A DNA stretch of 64,000 bases from Streptomyces sp. NBC_00091 (GTDB lineage Bacteria > Actinomycetota > Actinomycetes > Streptomycetales > Streptomycetaceae): contig NZ_JAPEMA010000001.1 in the NCBI RefSeq assembly GCF_026343185.1, forward strand, positions 5,956,918 to 6,020,917, given 5' to 3'. Within the stretch, counting starts at the first letter, position 1, and every line of letters starts with the position of its first letter. Positions 51,680 to 62,442 of the stretch are shown piece after piece. The translations under genes were made by a program, and so were the position numbers. Below the pieces are notes generated by a model. It searched no databases. It was given only the letters and a program-made list of their open reading frames with translations, and was not told where the DNA came from.

Positions 51680-52891
51680 ATGACCAACCGCATCCGGCAG
51701 GCCCTCGCCCTGCTGTCGGCCCTCCTGCTGCCGGCGGCGGCCGCCGGCTGTTCCGCCGCCGGAGGCCCCGCGCCGGCCCGCCTCGGCTCCAGCGCCGCCG
51801 GGGCGCCCGCCGGCACGGCCGGACCGGGAGGCGCCACGGCCCCCGCCCCGAAGGGCTTCACCCTGGTCGCGAGCGGCGACGTACTGCCGCACACCTCGGT
51901 CATCCAGCGGGCCGCGGCGGACGCGGACGGCGAGGGGCACGACTTCCGGCCCATGTTCTCCGGCGTCAAACCGGTGGTCTCGGCGGCCGACCTGGCCCTG
52001 TGCCACATGGAGACCATCTACGGAGAGGACGACGGGCCCTTCAGCGGCTACCCCGCCTTCGTCTCCCCGCCCACCGTCGCCGACGCGCTCAAGGACGCCG
52101 GGTACGACGGCTGCTCCACGGCCTCCAACCACACGCTGGACGACGGGGCCGAGGGGCTGAAGCGCACCCTCGACCGGTTCGACAAGGTCGGCCTCGGCCA
52201 CGCGGGCTCCGCGCGCACGGCGGCCGAGGCGGCCCGCACCACCCTCTACCCGGCGGGCTCCGCCAAGGTCGCGCACCTCGCCTACACCTACGACACCAAC
52301 GGCTACCCCATGCCCGACGGGCAGCCGTGGGCGGTCAACCTGATGCGGCAGGACAAGATCGTCGCGGATGCGCGCACGGCCCGGAAGGCCGGTGCGGACG
52401 TGGTGCTGGTCAGCATCCACTGGGGCACCGAATGGCAGACCGAACCGGACGAGACCCAGCTCTCGCTGGGCAGGGCGCTGACCGCCTCGCAGAGCGGCGG
52501 ACGCCCGGACATCGACATGATCCTGGGCACGCACGCGCACATCCCGCAGGCCTACGAGAAGGTCAACGGGAGCTGGATCGTCTACGGCATGGGCGACCAG
52601 GTCGCGGGGGAGATGTTCAACCACACCGGCGCGCGCGACATGCGGGGCAACTACGGCTCCATCGGCCGTTTCACCTTCGCCCCGCCCGCCGCGCCCGGAC
52701 AGCGCTGGCAGGTGACCAACGCCGAGTTCGTCCCGCAGATGATGGACCTGTCCACGGGCAGGGTCGTCAACCTGCCCGCCGCCCTCGCCGAGGACCCGGG
52801 CCACGAGGCGTACGAGAGCGCCGACGAGGCCATCACGGAGGCCGTCCTCAGCCGCGGCGCCGCCAAGGACGGCCTGAAGCGGGCCCGGTAG
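51680..52891 (+). CDS. CapA-family (poly-gamma-glutamate synthesis type) lipoprotein
   Basis: 403 residues. Signal peptide with lipobox (PAAAAGC), then a metallophosphatase-like CapA domain: FTLVASGDVLPHTSVIQRAA, STASNHTLDDGAEGLKRTLD, LVSIHWGTEWQTEPDETQ, ILGTHAHIPQAYEKVNGSWI with the metal-binding Asp/His/Asn residues. Surface-located. No capB/capC is nearby, so polymer synthesis is not implied; a wall-associated phosphatase or hydrolase role is equally possible. GGAG upstream of the ATG. Confidence 0.88.
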   Translation: MTNRIRQALALLSALLLPAAAAGCSAAGGPAPARLGSSAAGAPAGTAGPGGATAPAPKGFTLVASGDVLPHTSVIQRAAADADGEGHDFRPMFSGVKPVVSAADLALCHMETIYGEDDGPFSGYPAFVSPPTVADALKDAGYDGCSTASNHTLDDGAEGLKRTLDRFDKVGLGHAGSARTAAEAARTTLYPAGSAKVAHLAYTYDTNGYPMPDGQPWAVNLMRQDKIVADARTARKAGADVVLVSIHWGTEWQTEPDETQLSLGRALTASQSGGRPDIDMILGTHAHIPQAYEKVNGSWIVYGMGDQVAGEMFNHTGARDMRGNYGSIGRFTFAPPAAPGQRWQVTNAEFVPQMMDLSTGRVVNLPAALAEDPGHEAYESADEAITEAVLSRGAAKDGLKRAR

Positions 52892-52975
52892 CCACTCGTG
52901 GGGGCCCGTCCACGGGCACCTCGAATTCTCGGCTCCGGCGCGCGGACCGGCGCGGCCCTCCCTACAGTGCCAAAC

Positions 52976-56278
<3,303 letters not shown>

Positions 56279-56369
56279 TCAGCGGGGTGGCTGGTCCGAG
56301 GGGGTGACGGGGGCGGGGCGCGTCCGCGCCTCTCGACATCTGCGGCGATGTCGTTGATACGTAGTAATA

Positions 56370-57266
56370 ATGAAAAATGACGAGCCGACAGTAGGGCGAC
56401 GCATGCTCCTGCGTACCGCCGTCTTCCTCGGAATCGCCGCCGCCTCCGGCCTGGTCACCGCCGGCGAGGGCGGCCCCCAGGGCGGATCCACCGCCGGCGC
56501 CCCCGCCGGCGCCCCCGGCGCCGCTCCCGGACCGGCGCCCGGGCCGGCGGGCGCCGCCGGAGCCCCCGGGCTGCGCCCCGAAGGGCCGCCCGACAAGTCC
56601 TACCGGCTGCGGCCGATGACCGCCGAGGCACCCGCCCGGCCCCCCGTCGCCAAGCCCGCCGTCCGCAGCCGGCCCATCCTGGAGCTGCCCGCCGAAGCCG
56701 CCGAGGGCAGTTCCATGGTGCTGACCTTCGACGACGGCCCCGACCCCCGCTACACCCCGGCCATCCTCGACACCCTCGCCCGGTACGGGGTCCGCGCGAT
56801 GTTCTTCGTCTGCGGGGAGATGGCAGCCGAGAACCGCGACCTGCTGCGCCGGATGACCACCGAGGGGCACGTCATCGGCAACCACACCTGGACGCACCCG
56901 CTCATCCCCACGCTCGGCCGCTCCGCCCTCGAGGCCGAGATCGGGCGCACGAGCGAGGTCGTGCAGCAGGCCGTGGGCCAGGCCCCGCAGTGGTTCCGGG
57001 CGCCGTACGGGGCGTGGAACCGGGCCGCCTTCGAGATCGGCGCCGACCTGGGGATGGAGCCGCTCGCCTGGACCGTGGACACCCTCGACTGGAAGGAGCC
57101 GGGGACCGCCACGATCATCTCCCGGGTGCTGGGGGGCGCCGCCCCCGGGGTGATCGTGCTCAACCACGACGCCGGCGGCGACCGGTCGCAGAGCGTCCGG
57201 GCGCTCGAGGCGTACCTGCCCCAACTGCTCGGACGCGGCTACCGGATGACGCTGCCGACCCGCTGA
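56370..57266 (+). CDS. Secreted polysaccharide deacetylase (NodB type)
   Basis: 298 residues. Twin-arginine-like start (TVGRRMLLRTAVF), a Gly/Ala/Pro-rich spacer (~35-75), then the NodB domain (~115-295): MVLTFDDGPDPRYTPAILDT, GHVIGNHTWTHPLIPTL (His/His metal ligands), WFRAPYGAWN and a C-terminal VIVLNHDAGGDRSQ. It removes N-acetyl or O-acetyl groups from chitin, peptidoglycan or xylan. No clear Shine-Dalgarno precedes the ATG, the upstream bases being GTAGTAATAATGAAAA. Confidence 0.9.
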   Translation: MKNDEPTVGRRMLLRTAVFLGIAAASGLVTAGEGGPQGGSTAGAPAGAPGAAPGPAPGPAGAAGAPGLRPEGPPDKSYRLRPMTAEAPARPPVAKPAVRSRPILELPAEAAEGSSMVLTFDDGPDPRYTPAILDTLARYGVRAMFFVCGEMAAENRDLLRRMTTEGHVIGNHTWTHPLIPTLGRSALEAEIGRTSEVVQQAVGQAPQWFRAPYGAWNRAAFEIGADLGMEPLAWTVDTLDWKEPGTATIISRVLGGAAPGVIVLNHDAGGDRSQSVRALEAYLPQLLGRGYRMTLPTR

Positions 57267-57300
57267 GGGCGCGGTACCCCCTCCGGCGGGTCGGGGAGGT

Positions 57301-57321
57301 GGCCCCCGGCCCGCCGGGGCC
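57301..57321. terminator. Possible convergent terminator
   Basis: GGCCCCCGGC/GCCGGGGCC hairpin with one mismatch between the deacetylase and the convergent sortase gene. Confidence 0.45.
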
Positions 57322-57348
57322 CGTCGCGCCCTGGAGGGAAACGTTCCG

Positions 57349-58008
57349 TCAGCGGGTCGCCACCATCCGGGCGAAGACGACCACGTTGCCGTCGTACCCC
57401 TTGGCCTTCGAGTAGGCGCCGCCACAGGTGATCACCCGGAGCTCCGCGTGCCCGGTGTCCCCGTACACCCGGGCTCCGGGGAAGGCCTCCTTGGAGAACA
57501 CCTCCACTCCGTACACCTCGAAGACGGCGATCCGCCCGTCGTAGCGCTCCACCTCGATCCGGCTGCCCGGCTTGACCGAGCCCAGGCCGTAGAAGACCGC
57601 CGGGCCCTGCGCGTTGTCCACGTGCCCCACGATCACCGCCGAACCCTGCTGGCCCGGCGAGATGCCGTTGAGGTACCAGCCCGCCAGGTTGCGCTCCTGC
57701 GGTGGCGGGGCGTCGATCCACCCCTGCGCGTCCAGCCCGACCGTCATCACCGGCGCGTCCACGTTGATCGTCGGAATCCGGACGCGCTGCACCGACGAGT
57801 GCTCCAGCACCTCCAGGTCCGCCGGCGGCGTCGGCGCCGGCAGCTGGTCCGCGCGCACGGCGACGGCCGCCGCGGCGGTGGGCTGCGGCGGCCCGTCCTC
57901 GGCGTTCGCCCCGTTCCTCATCATGGCGAGGCCGCTGAGCATGACCAGCGCGAGGACTCCCCAGGGGGAGCGTCTCCTCGGCGGCTGCTCGCACTCGTCC
58001 TCGGTCAT
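57349..58008 (-). CDS. Class F sortase
   Basis: 219 residues. One N-terminal membrane helix (PWGVLALVMLSGLAMM), then the sortase barrel: VQRVRIPTINVDAPVMTVGL, SAVIVGHVDNAQGPAVFYGL (catalytic His), LRVITCGGAYSKAKGYDGNV (catalytic Cys), and FARMVATR with the late Arg. Links surface proteins to the wall or to each other; class F substrates are poorly known. ATG 58008 follows GGGAGAG. Divergent from a small surface-protein gene, suggesting that this protein is its client. Confidence 0.92.
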   Translation of the reverse strand: MTEDECEQPPRRRSPWGVLALVMLSGLAMMRNGANAEDGPPQPTAAAAVAVRADQLPAPTPPADLEVLEHSSVQRVRIPTINVDAPVMTVGLDAQGWIDAPPPQERNLAGWYLNGISPGQQGSAVIVGHVDNAQGPAVFYGLGSVKPGSRIEVERYDGRIAVFEVYGVEVFSKEAFPGARVYGDTGHAELRVITCGGAYSKAKGYDGNVVVFARMVATR

Positions 58009-58360
58009 GGCTCTCCCTTCCCGACGCGGGGGTCCCGACCCGCGTTCATGTCCCTCCCCGGTACGCCCTTCTTCACGCACGTTAAGGGTGCACGGCCGGG
58101 ACGGCGATCGGGGAAGGGCGAACGGGTGGTGCGCCCGGTTGGGGTGCGCCCATCCAGGTATTCGTCACATAAATGCCTGACGGCTCATGACCTGCGGATC
58201 CGTCAGATGATCAGTCCGCGCTTCGGCGTGTCGCTCAACCGGGCGGCCCAAAGGCGGAAATGCGCTGGTTGCGAGCCGCGCCGAGGGTTCGTGATGGGAG
58301 GCGTTCTCGTCGATCTGCCCGGGCCACCGCTCCGGGGCGCTTCCCGCTGGAGGTTCCACC
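58009..58360. other. Divergent promoter region with inverted repeat
   Basis: No gene supported. Contains an inverted repeat CTGACGG...CCGTCAG (58177-58206, 16-base centre) followed by ATGATCAG. It separates the sortase gene from the surface protein gene and should hold both promoters. Confidence 0.5.
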
Positions 58361-58861
58361 ATGCGTGTTCTGCGCGCTCTCACCGTGACCGCGGCCGCCT
58401 GCGCCGCGATCGGGCTCAGTGCCTCGTTCGCCGCCGCGAACTCGCCGCAGGGCGGCGGCAACGGCCCCAGCAACGTCACGGTCAACCCGTACTCCGTGCA
58501 CCAGGGTGCCTCGATGCAGGTCAGCGCCGCGGGCTGCGGCCACGGCGGCACGGTCTGGTCGAACGGCAACTTTCCGCAGACGAACCTGTCGGCCGGCTCC
58601 ATCGGCTTCGCGACCGTCCGGATCTTCAACCACGCCTCGCCCGGCCACCACACGCTGTCGGTCAAGTGCCACGACAACAGCCTGGTGGCCACCCACCGGT
58701 TCACGATCCTGCCCGGCAACGGAGCACAGGGCGGTATCGGCGGTTCCTTCGGCCCGTCCACCGCCGAGACGGCCATCGGCGCGGGTCTGGTGGGCGTCGC
58801 GGCACTCGGCGCGGGCGCGCACGTGATGCGCCGCCGCCGTCCGGCGGGCTCCCGGGGCTGA
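58361..58861 (+). CDS. Surface protein with Ig-like domain, sortase neighbour (1)
   Basis: 166 residues: signal peptide (cleavage after FAAA), a beta-rich Ig-like domain (VTVNPYSVHQGASMQVSAAG, RIFNHASPGHHTLSVKCHDN) with two cysteines (SAAGC, SVKC) likely disulfide-linked, then a Gly/Ala membrane helix and an RRRRP tail. No LPxTG/LAxTG motif is visible. Same layout as the convergent protein at 58951. Probably surface-held next to the class F sortase. ATG with GGAGG about 6 bases upstream. Confidence 0.75.
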   Translation: MRVLRALTVTAAACAAIGLSASFAAANSPQGGGNGPSNVTVNPYSVHQGASMQVSAAGCGHGGTVWSNGNFPQTNLSAGSIGFATVRIFNHASPGHHTLSVKCHDNSLVATHRFTILPGNGAQGGIGGSFGPSTAETAIGAGLVGVAALGAGAHVMRRRRPAGSRG

Positions 58862-58885
58862 CGCCGCCCGGCCCCCGCCGCCGTC

Positions 58886-58915
58886 CGCCCCGGGTCCCGC
58901 CCAGGACCCGGGGCG
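58886..58915. terminator. Bidirectional terminator between the two surface-protein genes
   Basis: Perfect 12-bp stem CGCCCCGGGTCC/GGACCCGGGGCG with a 6-base loop, serving two convergent genes. Confidence 0.82.
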
Positions 58916-58950
58916 ACCGGTGGTGGCCGGCGGTCGGCGACGGCGCGGGG

Positions 58951-59607
58951 TCAGTGGCCGCGGGCCTGGCGGCGCCGGCGCAGGGCGTACGCCGTACCGC
59001 CCGCGGCGGCGAGGAAGAGCGCGGCGCCCGCACCGAGTTCCAGGGGGTCCATCCCGGCCACGCTGCCGCCGAGCCCGCCCCGCACGCCGAGGGTGGCTCC
59101 GGCGGAGCTGCGGGTGGTGGGAGTGGTGCGGGTGGCCGGGGTGGTGCGCGTGGTGGGGGTGGCGCGCGGCTGGATGCCGGCCGTGGTGCCCGTGGAGGGG
59201 CTGGGCCGGATGCCGGTGGTGGAGCTGGTGCTGGGGCTCGTCGTACCGCCGGCGATGGTGAGGTCGGCGGAGCCGTTCTCCCCGTTGCAGGTGAAGGTGA
59301 CGGAATACAGGGCTCCGCGCCGGGCGTCACGGTCCACGGTGACCCGGACGGTCTGTCCGCGCGCGATGCTCACGGTGTCGAAGACCCCGGAGGAGGCGGT
59401 GGCGTAGGCGGCGTCGCAGTTGGTGACGGAGAGCGTCACCTGGCCGCCGGGGGCGACCGTGGAGGGGGTGACGGCGAAGCCGAAGGAGGTGACTTGCGCC
59501 GGCTCGGCCGCCGGGGCGGAGGGCGCGGCGAACACGCCGAACGCGAGAACGGCGCCGGCGGCGCCGGTGCTCAGCAGGGCGATGGCGGAGCTGCGTATCG
59601 CACCCAT
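58951..59607 (-). CDS. Surface protein with Ig-like domain, sortase neighbour (2)
   Basis: 218 residues from ATG 59607 (CGGAGGACC upstream). Signal peptide (to ~35), Ig-like domain (FAVTPSTVAPGGQVTLSVTN then C; VSIARGQTVRVTV; SVTFTC) with two cysteines, a Thr/Pro/Ser-rich stalk with TRTTPATRTTPTTR repeats (~140-170), then a Gly-rich membrane helix and RRRRQ tail. A close structural counterpart of the 58361 protein with a longer stalk. The stalk is a candidate for O-glycosylation (inference). Confidence 0.75.
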   Translation of the reverse strand: MGAIRSSAIALLSTGAAGAVLAFGVFAAPSAPAAEPAQVTSFGFAVTPSTVAPGGQVTLSVTNCDAAYATASSGVFDTVSIARGQTVRVTVDRDARRGALYSVTFTCNGENGSADLTIAGGTTSPSTSSTTGIRPSPSTGTTAGIQPRATPTTRTTPATRTTPTTRSSAGATLGVRGGLGGSVAGMDPLELGAGAALFLAAAGGTAYALRRRRQARGH

Positions 59608-59797
59608 GGTCGGTCCTCCGGATCCCCGAGGGGCAGTCGCGCAGCGTCTCCGCACGTGGGGGGTCGTGCACCTCGATGTCCGCCACGCTAGGTGCCGGTC
59701 GGGTGACCCGCGATCAGGAACGGGCGAATGGGGCATGCCCGTAGGCCGAACCGGCGACGGGAGGCCCGCCCCCGGTTTCCCGGGAGCGGGCGCGCGT

Positions 59798-60568
59798 TCA
59801 GCTCTTCAGCCCCAGGTGCGGGAACTGGGCGAGGAAGGGCTCGGCGGTGGCGGCGATGCCCCGGCCGAAGGGGGCGTCGAAGTCCCAGATCAGGAAGAGC
59901 AGGAAGGCGATCAGCGCGCTGAAGAGGCCGGCCAGCAGCATCTCGCGGAAGGAGCGGCGGATCTGCAGGGTGAAGATCAGGCCCACCGTCACCAGGGCCC
60001 CGGCGATCAGCCCGAACCACACCACCCCGGGCATGGTGGCCCCGGCGCTCTGGCCGCGTGAGTTGCGGGCGTCGTCCACCAGCGCGACCTGGTCGACCAG
60101 CGGCTGGTAGGCCTGCCCCTCGTGGTCGGTCTGCGGCTCGTAGTCGGTGACGTCCCGGCGGATCTTCTCGAGCAGCTCCCCGCTGCGTTCGGTGAGGTCG
60201 CCGTCCTGGGCCATCTGCTCCCATTCCGTGTCGACCACGTAGGTCACGTACGCGTCGACGTCGGAGCGGATCCTCTTGCGCACGTCGGCCGGGTAGACCT
60301 CGGAGCGGACGCTGATCTCGTGCAGGGCCTGGGCCTCCTGGCGTACGTACTCCTGGGCGGCCCCGCGGCCCTCCCAGACGCCCGCGATCGCCAGGCCCAG
60401 CACGATCGCGTAGATCACCCCGATCATCATCGTCATGTACTCGATGACGTCCGGGGTCTCGTTCGGATCGTCGTCCTCGCCGATCCTGCGGTGGTTGAAG
60501 AAGGCGATGGACAGCACCACGGCACAGGCCGCGGCCATCGCGAGGGACAGGACGAGCCATTCCGACAA
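59798..60568 (-). CDS. DUF4239 membrane protein
   Basis: 256 residues. Helices at ~4-24 and ~45-65, a soluble helical middle (RKRIRSDVDAYVTYVVDTEW), and two more helices at ~185-235 (WFGLIAGALVTVGLIFTLQI, MLLAGLFSALIAFLLFLIW). This is the DUF4239/bestrophin-like fold; an ion-channel role is possible but unproven. TTG start at 60568 with GGAG 5 bases upstream. Confidence 0.85.
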   Translation of the reverse strand: MSEWLVLSLAMAAACAVVLSIAFFNHRRIGEDDDPNETPDVIEYMTMMIGVIYAIVLGLAIAGVWEGRGAAQEYVRQEAQALHEISVRSEVYPADVRKRIRSDVDAYVTYVVDTEWEQMAQDGDLTERSGELLEKIRRDVTDYEPQTDHEGQAYQPLVDQVALVDDARNSRGQSAGATMPGVVWFGLIAGALVTVGLIFTLQIRRSFREMLLAGLFSALIAFLLFLIWDFDAPFGRGIAATAEPFLAQFPHLGLKS

Positions 60569-60617
60569 GATGACTCCAAAATCGATGAGCGGTGGGTGCG
60601 GTTCAGGGGGACACCCC

Positions 60618-61273
60618 CTAGCGCGGGCGCAGTGCGACGATCGCGAGCACGGCCGGGGCGGCGGTCATGAGGGTGAAGGTGACCGGTGAGACGTGGCGCT
60701 CCACCGGTTTGCGGGCGGGGGCGTGGTACGCGGGACGGGCCACGGGCCTGGGCGGCGGGGTCGCCGCCGGTGCGGGCGGTGGCTCGGGCGCGGGCGGTGG
60801 CGGGGCGGGTGCCTCGTACACCCGGGGCGCGGGCTTCGGTGCCGGTACCGGTACCGGCTTGGGCACCGGCACCGGCTTGGGGGCCGGTGCGGGCGGCGCG
60901 GGGGCCGGCTTCGGCGGCGGTGGCGGCGGGGTGGGCTTGGGGGTGGCGGCTTCGGCGGGGGAGAGGGCGGTGGTGGCGGTGGTGGCTTGGGGGTGGGCTT
61001 GGGCGGGCACGGCGGGGGAGGCGGCGGCGGGCAGTGGTGGCCGTGGCCGTGGCCACGACCGTGCCCGTGGCCGCGGCCGTCGTGATGTCCGCCACCTCGG
61101 CCGACTCCGCTCCCGCCGCTGCCGGCGAACGCGGACAGCTCGATGGAGGCCCCGTCGCCCGAGGTGCCGATCGTCGCGTAGGCACAGCTATCGGCCATGG
61201 CCGGTGTGGTGGACAACGCCGCCCACAGCAGGACCGGGACCGCCAGCAGGCGCCTGGCACAGGCTCTGTTCAC
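60618..61273 (-). pseudogene. Secreted proline-rich membrane protein with apparent frameshift
   Basis: One minus frame from GTG 61273 gives a signal peptide (RRLLAVPVLLWAALSTTPAM), a short domain (CAYATIGTSGDGASIELSAF), a Gly/His repeat (HGHGRGHGHGHH) and a proline run. Another minus frame then continues the proline/Lys-rich stalk (PKPVPVPKPVPVPAPKPAPR) and ends in a membrane anchor (HVSPVTFTLMTAAPAVLAIV then ALRPR, stop 60618). Together they make one coherent protein of ~218 residues; a one-base shift near 60930-60965 in the C-rich repeat separates them. True mutation or read error. Confidence 0.6.
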
Positions 61274-61611
61274 CCGGGGAGCATGGGCCCGCGCGCGCCC
61301 GCGCACGCGGGGCGCGGCGTCGGTTCGCCTGAACGGGTGGAGTGTGGAGCGTAGAGGTTTGAGCCAGATTTGGAGCGCTTCTGATCGTTGGATGGCCAAA
61401 TCCCAAAAGGTATTTGTCGGTTTCTTCGCCATCGATGTCGGGGTCCGCACGTGCCTTTGGTGTGTGACCAAGAACGGACCGCCAATTTCCGCTTTAGCTC
61501 GCCCTGTTGGGAAATGATCAGTACATTCGGCTCGGACAGCAGTCCGACCCCCGTCCCACCTCCCGGACGGACCCCCGCACGACCGCGGCACGACGACGCT
61601 TGGAGACCCCG

Positions 61612-62442
61612 ATGGAACGCCCCGCCTGGGCCCCGCCAGGCATCGACATATCGGTGCCCAGTGTGTCCCGTATCTACGATTACTACCTGGGCGGCTCCCA
61701 CAATTTCGAGGTCGACCGCCAGGCCGCCCGCCGCGCCATGGAATTCATGCCGGGTCTGCCCAAGATCATGCAGGCCAACCGGGCGTTCATGCGCCGCGCG
61801 GTCCGCCACGCCGTGGCCGGGGGCGTCACCCAGTTCCTCGACATCGGCTCCGGCATCCCGACCTTCGGCAACGTCCACGAGGTCGCCCGCGCCGCCAGCC
61901 CCGAGGCCCGCGTGGTCTACGTGGACCACGACCCGGTGGCCGTCGCCCACAGCCACGCCGTCCTCGCCGGCGACGACCGCACCGGCGTCGTCTCCGCCGA
62001 CCTGCGCAAGCCGCAGGACATCCTGGGCTCCCCCGAGGTCGGCCGGCTCCTGGACCTGGACCGGCCCGTCGCGCTGCTGCTTGTCGCCGTACTGCACTTC
62101 CTGGAGGACACGGACCGGCCGTACGCCGCCGTCGCCGAGCTGCGCGACGCGCTGGCCCCGGGCAGCCTGCTGATCCTCACCCACGCCTCCTACGAGGGCA
62201 TCCCGCTCACCGAGGAGGCCGCGGGCGGGGCCGTCGGCGTCTACCGGGACATCCGCAACCCGCTGGTCATGCGCCGCCACGAGGAGATCACCGGCTTCTT
62301 CGACGGGTTCGAGCTGCTGGAGCCGGGCCTCGTGTCCATGCCCGACTGGCACCCCGAAGGCACCGGACCCCTCGCCGACGGCGAGGCACCGGAGGATCCG
62401 TACGCCTTCTCGGGCTTCGGCGGCGTGGGACGCAAGCCGTGA
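61612..62442 (+). CDS. SAM-dependent methyltransferase of the DUF574 family
   Basis: 276 residues. PSVSRIYDYYLGGSHNFEVD is the family opening; QFLDIGSGIPTFGNVHEVAR is the SAM-binding motif I, VVYVDHDPVAVAHSHAVL motif II, and LTHASYEGIP the late motif. This actinobacterial family is expanded in streptomycetes and its substrates are mostly unknown. ATG 61612 with TTGGAGA upstream. The TGA overlaps the next gene's GTG (GTGA), so it is coupled to the PAS-GGDEF-EAL gene. Confidence 0.9.
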   Translation: MERPAWAPPGIDISVPSVSRIYDYYLGGSHNFEVDRQAARRAMEFMPGLPKIMQANRAFMRRAVRHAVAGGVTQFLDIGSGIPTFGNVHEVARAASPEARVVYVDHDPVAVAHSHAVLAGDDRTGVVSADLRKPQDILGSPEVGRLLDLDRPVALLLVAVLHFLEDTDRPYAAVAELRDALAPGSLLILTHASYEGIPLTEEAAGGAVGVYRDIRNPLVMRRHEEITGFFDGFELLEPGLVSMPDWHPEGTGPLADGEAPEDPYAFSGFGGVGRKP

